A stretch of 64,000 nt of DNA from positions 69,478 through 133,477 of the forward strand of contig NZ_JWLI01000017.1 in assembly GCF_000813965.1 (NCBI RefSeq). Reading direction: 5' to 3'. Numbering within the stretch: position 1 is the stretch's first letter; each line of letters begins with the position of its first letter. Below are positions 7,848 to 16,107 of this stretch, piece after piece. Below the pieces are notes generated by a model. The model had not been told where the DNA came from. It made no database searches and worked only from the letters and a program-made list of their open reading frames with translations. A program made the translations under genes and the position numbers. This DNA comes from Leisingera sp. ANG-M7 (GTDB lineage: Bacteria; Pseudomonadota; Alphaproteobacteria; Rhodobacterales; Rhodobacteraceae).

Positions 7848-8555
7848 TCAACAGCTTGCGGATGCGTCATTTTCCGCCGCCTCTTCGCGCACTTCCGTTA
7901 GCGCCCGCACTGCCAGGGGCCGTGTCAGGCTGCGTTTTTCGGCCAAGGACAGCTGGTCCAGCCGCCGCACGATCTGCGCCGCGGCCGCAAAGGAACGGTC
8001 CATATGCGCCACCAGATAGGGAATCACATCCGGCTTGGGGGTGATCTGGCGGTCGTTGAACAGCTTGGCCAGCACCACTGCCAGCAGCTGGTCGTCGGGC
8101 GGCTGCAGTTCAGCATGGGTGGCGGCCTGCACCCGGCTTTGCAGGTCGGGCAGCGTCAGTCCCCAGAGGTTCGGTGCGCCGCGCCCGGTCATCACCAGGG
8201 AATGGCCCTGCGCCAGCACCAGATTGTGCAGGTGGAACAGGGCGTTCTGCTGCTCTTGGTCATCGGCGATCTGCGGCACGTCCTCAACCACGACCGGGCC
8301 TTGCGCCAGCTCCGGCACCAACTGTTCGCTCAGGCTCGCAGCGGACAGGATCCGCGCCCCGGTCTGGCTGGCCCAGACATGCGCCAGATGGGTTTTTCCT
8401 GCGCCTTTGGGGCCGGTCAGCACCAGCTTTCCACTGGGCCAGGCGAACTGCGGGTCCAGCAGGGCCACCGCCATCGCGTTGGAGGGCGCGACAAAGAAAT
8501 CCTCCCGCCCCAGCGCCGGTTTCGCCGGGAGATCAAAGCTCAGCTGCTGTGCCAT
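7848..8555 (-). CDS. hdaA: HdaA, DnaA regulatory inactivator
   Basis: 235 aa, DnaA-like AAA+ without the DNA-binding domain IV. The N terminus holds QLSFDL (residues 4-9), which fits the sliding-clamp binding motif of Hda proteins; Walker A is GPKGAGKT (48-55) and Walker B reads VVVEDV. With the DNA-loaded beta clamp it stimulates ATP hydrolysis on DnaA after initiation. The ATG at 8555 is chosen because it puts the clamp motif at the very N terminus. It begins 4 nt after the permease stop. Confidence 0.85.
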   Translation of the reverse strand: MAQQLSFDLPAKPALGREDFFVAPSNAMAVALLDPQFAWPSGKLVLTGPKGAGKTHLAHVWASQTGARILSAASLSEQLVPELAQGPVVVEDVPQIADDQEQQNALFHLHNLVLAQGHSLVMTGRGAPNLWGLTLPDLQSRVQAATHAELQPPDDQLLAVVLAKLFNDRQITPKPDVIPYLVAHMDRSFAAAAQIVRRLDQLSLAEKRSLTRPLAVRALTEVREEAAENDASASC

Positions 8556-8559
8556 CGGG

Positions 8560-9648
8560 TTACTCCGCGCCTGCGTCGCGTTTCTCAGCATTGGGATGGC
8601 TTTGGCCCTGATACAGGCGGCTGTCCAGATACTGTTCAGTCACAAAGCGCGCGATCACGCCAAGCGCCGCCGCCACGGGCACCGCCACCAGCATGCCGAC
8701 AAAGCCGAACAATGCGCCAAAGACCGACAGCGCCAGCAGCAGCCAGACCGGATGCAAACCCACCGAGCCGCCCACCAGCTTGGGCGTCAGGATATTGCCT
8801 TCTGCCACCTGACCGATGGCAAAGATGGCGGCCACCAGCCCGATCGACACCCAGTCGCCCCAGAACTGGAACAGCGCCAGGCCGATGGCCAGCGCGCCGC
8901 CAATGAGGGCGCCGAGGTAGGGAATGAAGGTGACAAGCCCCGCGATGAAGCCGACAGCGAGGCCGAAGTTCAGCCCTACCAGCATCAGCGCCACTGCGTA
9001 ATAGGTGCCCAGGATCAGGCAGACGGTGCCCATGCCGCGGATGAAGGAGGCCAGCACCGCATCGATTTCGCCCGCCAGGCGGCGGATCACCGGCTGGTGG
9101 TCGCGCGGCAGCAGCTCGTCGATCCGGGCAACCATCCGGTCCCAGTCCAGCAGCAGATAGACCGCCACCACCGGCACGATGACCAGCAGGATCACGATGT
9201 TCAGGAAGGAGGCCGCGCCGCCCAGCACTGATTGCAGCACCTCCATCGCACGCGATTGCAGCGTCTGCATGAAGGAGGTGACAGCCTGGTGTATGCGGCT
9301 GTTCTCCTCGAAAACCGTGGGGAAATGCTCGGTCGCAAAGGCGCGGGCATCGCGCAGCAGCTGGGGCAGCACCTGCGCCAGGTCGATCATCTGCGAGATC
9401 AGCGTCGGCACCACCACCACCAGCAGCAGGAGGAAGATCAGCAGGGTGCCCACGGTGATCGCGGCGGTGGCGCCGGCGCGGCTCATGCCCCAGGCCTCCA
9501 GCCGGTCGGCCACCGGATCGATCATATAGGCGATGGCCGCGCCCAGCACGAAGGGCATCAGCACATTGCCAAGCGCCCACATCACCACCGCAAAGACAAT
9601 CGCCGCGATGCCCCAGTATTTCAGCTGCTGTTTTGCCGGTAAGGCCAT
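8560..9648 (-). CDS. AI-2E family (PerM/TqsA-like) transporter
   Basis: 362 aa. Eight or so membrane segments are arranged as in the AI-2E transporter family, with a long periplasmic/soluble segment between residues 80 and 150 and the conserved central GLVTFIPYLGALIGG and GNILTPKLVGGSVGLHPVW blocks. Members export autoinducer-2 or act as Na+/H+ antiporters; the substrate here is unknown. First gene of the minus-strand run permease-hdaA-ppx, an order common in Rhodobacterales. Confidence 0.8.
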   Translation of the reverse strand: MALPAKQQLKYWGIAAIVFAVVMWALGNVLMPFVLGAAIAYMIDPVADRLEAWGMSRAGATAAITVGTLLIFLLLLVVVVPTLISQMIDLAQVLPQLLRDARAFATEHFPTVFEENSRIHQAVTSFMQTLQSRAMEVLQSVLGGAASFLNIVILLVIVPVVAVYLLLDWDRMVARIDELLPRDHQPVIRRLAGEIDAVLASFIRGMGTVCLILGTYYAVALMLVGLNFGLAVGFIAGLVTFIPYLGALIGGALAIGLALFQFWGDWVSIGLVAAIFAIGQVAEGNILTPKLVGGSVGLHPVWLLLALSVFGALFGFVGMLVAVPVAAALGVIARFVTEQYLDSRLYQGQSHPNAEKRDAGAE

Positions 9649-9825
9649 GGTCCGCGTGCCGCCCTTGGTCCGTTTGTATCAGGTTCCTGGCGCCAGTCTT
9701 TCCTGATGCCGCAGGGGCTTGCAAGGGGGCAGGGCAAATCCCCTGTGGGCAAGGCGGGGATAAGGCGGAAAAGGCCGGGGGCAACTGGGGGATGGCTTTG
9801 CCATGCAACGCTTGGGCGAACCTGC

Positions 9826-9855
9826 AAAAAAGCCCGGACCAAATTGATCCGGGCT
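9826..9855 (-). terminator. Rho-independent terminator of fasciclin gene
   Basis: An 8-bp stem AGCCCGGA / TCCGGGCT (9831-9838 and 9848-9855) is followed, in minus-strand sense, by TTTTTT. It lies 24 nt after the fasciclin stop codon. Confidence 0.85.
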
Positions 9856-9879
9856 CAGATGCCAAGGGGGAGGGGCGCC

Positions 9880-10398
9880 TTAGTGGCAGTCAGGCCGGGC
9901 GCCGGGCAGCAGAACCTTGTCGACCACATGGATCACACCATTGTCCGCCTTGATGTCCGCAATCACGACGTTGGCGGAACTGCCGGTTCCGTCAGCGATG
10001 CTGACGCCTTCGGAGGTTTTGCTGATGCACAGCCGTTCAGAGGCCAGAACGGGTTTGAAATAGTTGGAACCGCTGGGGATCATCTCAGCCGTCAGTTTTC
10101 TGTCATCGACGTGGTAGAGCAGCACATTTGTCAGCTGATCCTTGTTCTCGGGTTTCAGCAGGGTTTCCACCGTGCCTTCGGGCAGGGCGGCAAAGGCTTC
10201 GTTGACCGGCGCGTAGACGGTGAAGGGACCGGGGCCTTGCAGGGTTTCAGCCAGCCCGGCTGCCTGGACGGCGGCAACCAGGGTCGAGAACCGGTCGTCA
10301 GAGGCGGCAATGTCGACAATGGTGTTTGCGGACGCAACGCTGGAAAAGCTCAGAACGGCGGCGGCGGCACAGGCCGCGTGTTTGATCTTGGAAAACAT
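9880..10398 (-). CDS. Fasciclin (FAS1) domain secreted protein
   Basis: 172 aa. A signal peptide (MFSKIKHAACAAAAVLSFSSVASA-NT) is followed by one complete FAS1 domain: the H1-type FTVYAPVNEAFAALP block, LLYHVDDRKLTAEM, and the H2-type VIHVVDKVLLP near the C terminus. FAS1 domains mediate adhesion or matrix binding, so the protein probably acts in the periplasm or at the surface. Single-gene unit with its own terminator and a 119-nt upstream region. Confidence 0.88.
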   Translation of the reverse strand: MFSKIKHAACAAAAVLSFSSVASANTIVDIAASDDRFSTLVAAVQAAGLAETLQGPGPFTVYAPVNEAFAALPEGTVETLLKPENKDQLTNVLLYHVDDRKLTAEMIPSGSNYFKPVLASERLCISKTSEGVSIADGTGSSANVVIADIKADNGVIHVVDKVLLPGARPDCH

Positions 10399-10517
10399 GA
10401 AAAGTCCTCTCTGCTGAAGCTGTGTTTGGCGTCATGACACGAGCGTTACGGCGCCAGCAGGGGGATTGGATTATTCCGCTCACGCGTCCGTGAACGGGTG
10501 TGAACGCATGATCTTCA

Positions 10518-11495
10518 TCAGCTGTGGATCGTGCCCAGCTCCGGCGTGTCTTCGCCCGCGTTCTCATCCGGCCAGTTGGTGCGCCAGATTTCCGCTGACC
10601 AATGGCCGCAATGGACGGCGGGACGGTCGAAGCCCGGAAGCGGAGGCAGCAGCGGCTGCACCACCACGTCATGGCGCGGCACGGCGAAATAGGGGAAGGA
10701 GTAGCGTTCCCGCCCGGTTTTGTTGACCACCCGGTGCGGGGTGGACACCAGACGGCCGCCGGACCACAGCTCCAGCATGTCGCCAATGTTCACCACAAAA
10801 CCGCCGTGCGGGCAGTCCGGAGTGATCCAGCCACCGTCCCGGGTCTGCACCTCAAGGCCCCCGACCGGGTCCGGCGCGATGATGGTCAGCGCGTCGGTGT
10901 CCTTGTGCGGGTGGATGCCGAACCCTTCCTCCTCCGGCGCCTGCGGCGGGTAGTGCAGCAGGGACATGTTGGTGAGCGGGGCTTCAAACGGTTCGCGGAA
11001 GGCTGCCGGGTCCAGCCCCAGCCCCTCTGCCAGCGCGCCGAGGAGCAGGTGGAACACATCGTCCAGTTCGGTCCAGTAACCCAGGATCACGTCACGCGCT
11101 TCCGGCACCTCAACCGGCCAGCGGTTGGGGCCGTAGAGCGGGCATTCGCTGCGGACCGGATCGTCCGCCGCCACCTCATGGTGCAGTTTATAACCCTCGT
11201 ATTTGTCCGCCGTGCCGGAGCCGTCATTCGGCGTGAAGAACCCCATGGGGATGTAGCCGCGGTAATTCTCCCGCGTAATTGCTTGATCCCACTTGGATTT
11301 CTCCGGTACGGCAAAGATCGTCTGCACCGTGTTCCGCACCGCCTCCACGGTTTCCCGCGCGACGCCGGTGCCGGTGATCGAGAGGAACCCGATATCCTCC
11401 GCCGCGGCCAGAATCGCGGCAACCGTTTCCTGCCGCCGGGGATGGCCCGCCTCGCGCAGTGGCGTGATGTCGATGGTGGGGATGGCTTGGGTCAA
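10518..11495 (-). CDS. 2-oxoglutarate/Fe(II) oxygenase, isopenicillin-N-synthase type
   Basis: 325 aa with DIOX_N domain (residues 5-115) and the double-stranded beta-helix core. Iron ligands are His197 and Asp199 (HKD) and His254; Arg264 with Ser266 (RYS) is the 2-oxoglutarate site. The start is a TTG overlapping the stop of the upstream FAD gene (TTGA), with a G-rich ribosome-binding stretch. Translational coupling with the FAD oxidoreductase suggests both act on one substrate, perhaps one brought in by the divergent BCCT carrier; that link is inferred. Confidence 0.8.
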   Translation of the reverse strand: MTQAIPTIDITPLREAGHPRRQETVAAILAAAEDIGFLSITGTGVARETVEAVRNTVQTIFAVPEKSKWDQAITRENYRGYIPMGFFTPNDGSGTADKYEGYKLHHEVAADDPVRSECPLYGPNRWPVEVPEARDVILGYWTELDDVFHLLLGALAEGLGLDPAAFREPFEAPLTNMSLLHYPPQAPEEEGFGIHPHKDTDALTIIAPDPVGGLEVQTRDGGWITPDCPHGGFVVNIGDMLELWSGGRLVSTPHRVVNKTGRERYSFPYFAVPRHDVVVQPLLPPLPGFDRPAVHCGHWSAEIWRTNWPDENAGEDTPELGTIHS

Positions 11496-12856
11496 TGGAT
11501 CCGCACCCCCTGGCGCTTCAGCTCTCCTTGCACGGCGGTGATATCCACCGCGTCAAACTCGCAACCCGATTTCACGGACAGCGCCGCGGCGATGCCCGCG
11601 CCTTGTCCCGCCACGGCGCAGCAGGCCATGTTGCGGGTGGCGGCATGAGCGATCTTGTCGCCGCCGATGGCGCGGCCGGTGACCAGCAGCCCCTGCACGC
11701 CTTTGGGCAGCATCGAGCGGTAGGGGATTTGCATGTAGCGCCCGGTGGTGGGCAGGATCAGCACCCCGTAGCCGTCGATGAACTCCGGGTAGATGCCGAT
11801 GGTGTCCTCGAACCGGCCCTGATTCCGTGTCTCGTCCTCGGTGATGTTGTGATGCGCGTCGATCTTGCGGGTGTCGCGGATGCCGATGGTCATGCCGAAG
11901 TTGCGCAGCCGCGCACCTTCGCAGCCCGGCGTATAGGCGCGCAGTGCGTTGATGGCGTGCATCGCCTGCTGGCGGCCCTCGATCTCGCCGCGGGTCATGC
12001 TGTCGGGGTCGGTGCCGTCGATGCCTGCCAGATGCACCAGGTTCATATAGGTCATCTCGCCGCTGTCATGCACCGCGCCCCAGGTGCCGCCGATGGTATT
12101 GAGATGCGCCGGGATCACCCCGTCGCGGATCGCCTGGCCAAAGGGCTTGGCCAGGAAGGGGGAGAACATCTCATCCTCCTTGCCTGAGGTCTCCACCTGC
12201 CATTCGCCGGTCGACCAGTTGGCGTAGGTCTGCGGATCAGCCTTCACGCCCTCCATGAACTTCTGCTTGTCGACGCCGGCGATGTGGAACATCACGCTGG
12301 CCGCCTGCATTTGCTCCACCGGTGTCTTGAGGGTCGGCGCGCCCATCATGTGGGCAATGTCCGCATCACCCGTGGCGTCGATCACACGTTTCGCCAGGAT
12401 GGCCTCGCGGCCCGCCTTGCTCTCGACGATGACGCCGGTGATCCGGTTTCCCTCGCGGATCGGGGCGACAAACACCCGGTGCAGCATCGGGTGAATGCCG
12501 GCCTCTTCGACCAGCTTGTCCGCGACCAGCTTGAAGCCCTCGCTGTCCAGCTCATAGCTGAGCGACTGGCTTTCGGGCACCGCCGCGCCCATCATCTTGG
12601 CGCGTTCCTCGAACTCCCAGCCGATGCCGCCGGCCTCCACCGTTTCCTCGTGCCGGTACCAGGCAAAGCCCTCGACCCCCACGGTGGTGATATTGCCGCC
12701 GAAACAGCCGAAGCGGTCCAGCAAAGCGACCTCCACCCCCGCCCGCGCCGCCGCCAAGGCCGCTGCCAGCCCGCCGGGGCCGGAGCCCACGACCAGCACT
12801 TCGGTTTCATGGATAACCGGTATCTCGCGGGCCGGTTCGGTAATTGTTTTGGCCAC
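11492..12856 (-). CDS. FAD-dependent oxidoreductase
   Basis: 454 aa from a GTG start at 12856 that follows AGGGAGAGA; an ATG at 12904 would add 16 residues with no ribosome-binding site. The N terminus has the dinucleotide-binding GSGPGGLAAALAAARAG motif and the following strand VALLDR. The rest matches the FAD_oxidored group (RFGCFGGNITTVG). It ends four bases inside the start of the oxygenase gene. Substrate unknown. Confidence 0.8.
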   Translation of the reverse strand: MAKTITEPAREIPVIHETEVLVVGSGPGGLAAALAAARAGVEVALLDRFGCFGGNITTVGVEGFAWYRHEETVEAGGIGWEFEERAKMMGAAVPESQSLSYELDSEGFKLVADKLVEEAGIHPMLHRVFVAPIREGNRITGVIVESKAGREAILAKRVIDATGDADIAHMMGAPTLKTPVEQMQAASVMFHIAGVDKQKFMEGVKADPQTYANWSTGEWQVETSGKEDEMFSPFLAKPFGQAIRDGVIPAHLNTIGGTWGAVHDSGEMTYMNLVHLAGIDGTDPDSMTRGEIEGRQQAMHAINALRAYTPGCEGARLRNFGMTIGIRDTRKIDAHHNITEDETRNQGRFEDTIGIYPEFIDGYGVLILPTTGRYMQIPYRSMLPKGVQGLLVTGRAIGGDKIAHAATRNMACCAVAGQGAGIAAALSVKSGCEFDAVDITAVQGELKRQGVRIH

Positions 12857-12912
12857 GTCTCTCTCCCTAAGTCGTGCCGCCGTGTTTGGCGTTTCCGCTA
12901 ACACTTTCGAAT

Positions 12913-12930
12913 CTTGAACGGCGGTTCAAG
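12913..12930. promoter_or_regulatory. Operator-like inverted repeat, FAD/BCCT divergent region
   Basis: A perfect repeat CTTGAAC-GGCG-GTTCAAG lies 57 nt upstream of the FAD gene start and 149 nt from the BCCT start. The size and symmetry fit a dimeric regulator site. No regulator gene is adjacent. Confidence 0.5.
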
Positions 12931-13078
12931 TTCCTTTGCGCCAGAATGCGGCAAAAGCGACATCATGCTGAGAGAGGGGCGCATACCGGTCCCAGGGCGG
13001 GTTTGCGGCGCAAATTAGGAGATTTCCGAATTTAATGCGACACTTGAGGCAGAATTAACGAGTAAGAGGGGAGGCGTC

Positions 13079-14680
13079 ATGCCTGAAACAAAGAAAATGC
13101 TCGATCCCGACCCGAGGGTCTGGGACTTCGAGACAGAGTATGAACTGGGACAGGACAACATCCGGCCGTTCGGCCTGGACATCCATAATCCTGTCTTCCT
13201 GATTTCCAGTATCCTGATTGCCGCCTTCGTGCTGATCGCGCTTGCCAACCAGGAAGCGGCAGCGGCCTTTTTCGGCTGGCTGCGGCCCTGGCTGACCAGC
13301 ACCTTTGATTGGTTCTTGGTCTTGTCGGTGGATGCCATCACCCTGTTCTGCCTGGCACTGATCGTCCTGCCGGTCGGCTCTGTCCGGATCGGCGGCAAGG
13401 ATGCCAAGCCGGATTATTCCTATGCCGGGTGGATTGCGATGATGTTCGCGGCCGGCATCGGTATCGGCCTCTTGTTCTTCGGCGTGCTTGAGCCGGTCTA
13501 CTACAACTTCTCAGAAGGCGGCGCCGCGCGTCCGCTGGGGATCGATATCAATGAGCCGGGCAATGAATACATCGGCATTGTCGGCACCATTCACCATTGG
13601 GGCCTGGAGGGCTGGGCGGTTTACGCCGCGGTCGGCCTGTCGCTGGCGATCTTCTGCTACAACCTCGACCTGCCGCTGACCCTGCGCTCGGCCTTTTATC
13701 CGATCCTGGGCGAGCGGGTCTGGGGCTGGTGGGGCCATGCCATTGATACGCTGGCGGTCTTTGCCACGCTGTTCGGGCTGACCACCTCCTTGGGCCTTGG
13801 CGCGCAGCAGGTTGCGGCCGGCCTTTATGAGGTGTTCGGGATCGAGCCATCTCCGACGGTTGTCGTGCTGCTGATCATCGGCATCACCGCAATTGCGCTG
13901 GGCTCGGTGCTGATGGGCATGGATGCCGGTGTCAAACGGCTGTCGGAAATCAACATGGTGATGGCGGTGGCGCTGTTCATCTTCGTTCTGCTGGTCACTG
14001 GCATAGGCACTGCAATTGCACGCTATTTCAACGTGATGGTGGACTATATTCAACTGCTTCCGGCGCTCTCCAATCCCTTCGGGCGCGAGGACACCAGCTA
14101 CTTCCACGGCTGGACCACCTTCTACTGGGCCTGGTGGATTGCCTGGTCGCCCTTTGTCGGCATGTTCATTGCCCGCATCTCCAAGGGCCGCACGGTACGC
14201 GAGTTCGTGCTGTGCGCGCTGATCGCCCCGACCGCGGTCTGTGCCCTGTGGATGTCGACCTTTGGCGGCGGCGCCATCGACATGCTGAACGCCGGCGGCG
14301 CCGAGGGCGTCAAGGCCACGGTGATCGACAGCTACAAGCCCGAGGGCGCGCTGTTCGGCTTCCTCAAGGAGCTGCCTTTGTACTCGATCGTCGCACCTAT
14401 CTCGCTGGTGCTGATCGTGATCTTCTTTGTGACCTCATCGGACTCCGGCTCGCTGGTGATCGACACCATCACCGCAGGCGGCAAGATGGACGCCCCGGTG
14501 ATCCAGCGGGTGTTCTGGTGCACTCTGGAGGGTCTGGTGGCCATCGCGCTCCTGCTTGGCGGCGGGCTGTCGGCGCTGCAGGGCGCGGCGGTCTCGACCG
14601 GCATCCCGTTCACGCTGGTGGTGCTGATGATGTGTTACTGCCTGTGGCTGGCGCTGCGCGCTGAGCGGGCGAAAATGTAA
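13079..14680 (+). CDS. BCCT family betaine/choline/carnitine-type transporter
   Basis: 533 aa with twelve hydrophobic segments. The BCCT signature is visible in the segment-8 region as YWAWWIAWSPFVGMFIARIS (just after FHGWTTF), which holds the Trp-rich substrate box. Glycine stretch MMFAAGIGIGLLFFG marks segment 3. Members import quaternary amines or sulfonium compounds with Na+ or H+. A strong ribosome-binding site (GAGGGGAGG) precedes the ATG. Divergent from the FAD/oxygenase pair. Confidence 0.88.
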   Translation: MPETKKMLDPDPRVWDFETEYELGQDNIRPFGLDIHNPVFLISSILIAAFVLIALANQEAAAAFFGWLRPWLTSTFDWFLVLSVDAITLFCLALIVLPVGSVRIGGKDAKPDYSYAGWIAMMFAAGIGIGLLFFGVLEPVYYNFSEGGAARPLGIDINEPGNEYIGIVGTIHHWGLEGWAVYAAVGLSLAIFCYNLDLPLTLRSAFYPILGERVWGWWGHAIDTLAVFATLFGLTTSLGLGAQQVAAGLYEVFGIEPSPTVVVLLIIGITAIALGSVLMGMDAGVKRLSEINMVMAVALFIFVLLVTGIGTAIARYFNVMVDYIQLLPALSNPFGREDTSYFHGWTTFYWAWWIAWSPFVGMFIARISKGRTVREFVLCALIAPTAVCALWMSTFGGGAIDMLNAGGAEGVKATVIDSYKPEGALFGFLKELPLYSIVAPISLVLIVIFFVTSSDSGSLVIDTITAGGKMDAPVIQRVFWCTLEGLVAIALLLGGGLSALQGAAVSTGIPFTLVVLMMCYCLWLALRAERAKM

Positions 14681-14689
14681 CAGGCCAGT

Positions 14690-14722
14690 GCTGCGGGCGG
14701 AGAGACCGCCCGCAGCGTTCTC
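14690..14722 (+). terminator. Terminator after BCCT gene
   Basis: An 11-bp perfect stem GCTGCGGGCGG / CCGCCCGCAGC with AGAGA loop lies 9 nt after the stop, followed by a mixed T-rich stretch (GTTCTCT). Confidence 0.65.
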
Positions 14723-14817
14723 TATCTGCTTCTTTAGTTATGTCGCAAATGCGCGCGGCAGGCGTCGCCTGTCCCGTACCCTGAGTCTTGGGAGCAGAGC
14801 AGGGAGCGCGATTCGCC

Positions 14818-15861
14818 ATGACACGCAGCAAGTACAGCAAGGACACGCCGCGGGTGGCGGTGCCGCAGATCGAGGCCTTCCGCATTGCCGAGGCCATTCT
14901 GTCTGCCAAGGGCTGCCCCGCGGACATCGCGGCTGAGGTGGCGGCGCATCTGGTCGATTCCGACCTGTCGGGGGTGGAATCGCACGGTGTGTGGCGGATC
15001 CTGCCTTATGCGGGCTACTACGACAGCGGCTATCTGACCGCCGGGGCGCGCCCGGAGCTGCAGCAGAACGCCCGCGGCGCCTGGAGTGTTACCGGCCATG
15101 GCGGCATCGGCATTCCGGCAATGTCGATTGCGATCCGCGATGTGGTGGCGCGGGCGCAGGATAGTGGCATTGCGGCCATCGCTGTTATTGAGGCCGGCCA
15201 TACCGGGCGGCTGGGGGCCTTTGCCGAATATGCAGCTGAACAGGGCTGCCTGGCGATCATCATCGGCGGCGGCGGACGCGAGGCCTGGCGGCTGGTCGCC
15301 CCTTACGGAGGACGCAAGGCGCTGATGTCCACCAACCCCTATGCCATCGGCATTCCCGGCGGCCGGCGCGGGCCGGTGATCGTTGATTTCGCCACCTCAG
15401 CGGCGGCTGCGGGCTGGGTCTACGGCGCGCGGATTGCTGGCGCCAAGCTGCCGGAGGGCGTGCTGATCGACCGCGACGGCAACCCCAGCACCGACCCCGA
15501 GGCCTATTTCGAGGGCGGCGCCATCCTGACGGCGGGCGGTGCCAAGGGTTATGCGCTGTCGGTGGCGGCTGAGATGATCGCCGAGGCGATGCTGGGGCCG
15601 GTCACCACCGAATGCAACTGGCTGATGCTGGCGCTGGACTGCAGCCTGTATCAGGAGTCCAGCCGCTTGCAGGAGATTGCCGAGGGCATTCTGGACGAGT
15701 TCCGCAACTGCCCGCCGGCGCCCGGGTTCGACCGGGTCGAAATCCCCGGCGAGCGCGAGGCCGATGCACGGGCGGAGAATGCGGAGAAGCCGATCCTGCT
15801 GCCGGAAGCCACCTGGGCGGAGATCCGGATGCTGGCAGACGGGCTGGGGGTGAAGGTTTAG
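14818..15861 (+). CDS. Ldh family (malate/L-lactate type) NAD(P)-dependent oxidoreductase
   Basis: 347 aa. The fold family of YlbC, malate/L-lactate/ureidoglycolate dehydrogenases and piperideine-2-carboxylate reductases is recognised by ESHGVWRI (catalytic His), GHTGRLGAFAEYAA and STNPYAIGIPG. The ATG at 14818 follows GGGAG; an in-frame TTG at 14788 is less likely. Substrate specificity cannot be read from sequence. No same-strand partner is close. Confidence 0.8.
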   Translation: MTRSKYSKDTPRVAVPQIEAFRIAEAILSAKGCPADIAAEVAAHLVDSDLSGVESHGVWRILPYAGYYDSGYLTAGARPELQQNARGAWSVTGHGGIGIPAMSIAIRDVVARAQDSGIAAIAVIEAGHTGRLGAFAEYAAEQGCLAIIIGGGGREAWRLVAPYGGRKALMSTNPYAIGIPGGRRGPVIVDFATSAAAAGWVYGARIAGAKLPEGVLIDRDGNPSTDPEAYFEGGAILTAGGAKGYALSVAAEMIAEAMLGPVTTECNWLMLALDCSLYQESSRLQEIAEGILDEFRNCPPAPGFDRVEIPGEREADARAENAEKPILLPEATWAEIRMLADGLGVKV

Positions 15862-15883
15862 GGGCGCATTTTCTGCACCACGA

Positions 15884-15947
15884 GGCCCGGGACTGACCTT
15901 GGGGAGGCGCGCATGCGCCTTCCCGGGGGGAAGGTCAGGCGCGGGCC
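15884..15947. repeat. 64-nt palindromic dispersed repeat, copy 1
   Basis: The element runs from GGCCCGGGACTGACCTT to AAGGTCAGGCGCGGGCC and folds into one long hairpin. A second copy of identical length lies at 27742-27805 in the opposite orientation, with about five base differences. It sits between the Ldh-type gene and proS. Confidence 0.75.
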
Positions 15948-16107
15948 GTGCGGCTGGCGCCACACGTCCCAAAGTGACGGGCGGCCAATGTTTCGGCTCA
16001 AGCAGGTGCTGCGGCATCCCTGTAAGGGCGGATCCTCCTCTTGCCCGCACCCCCATCACCCACTAAACCGGGCGGGAACTCGAACACACATCACCGATGG
16101 AGCCAAG

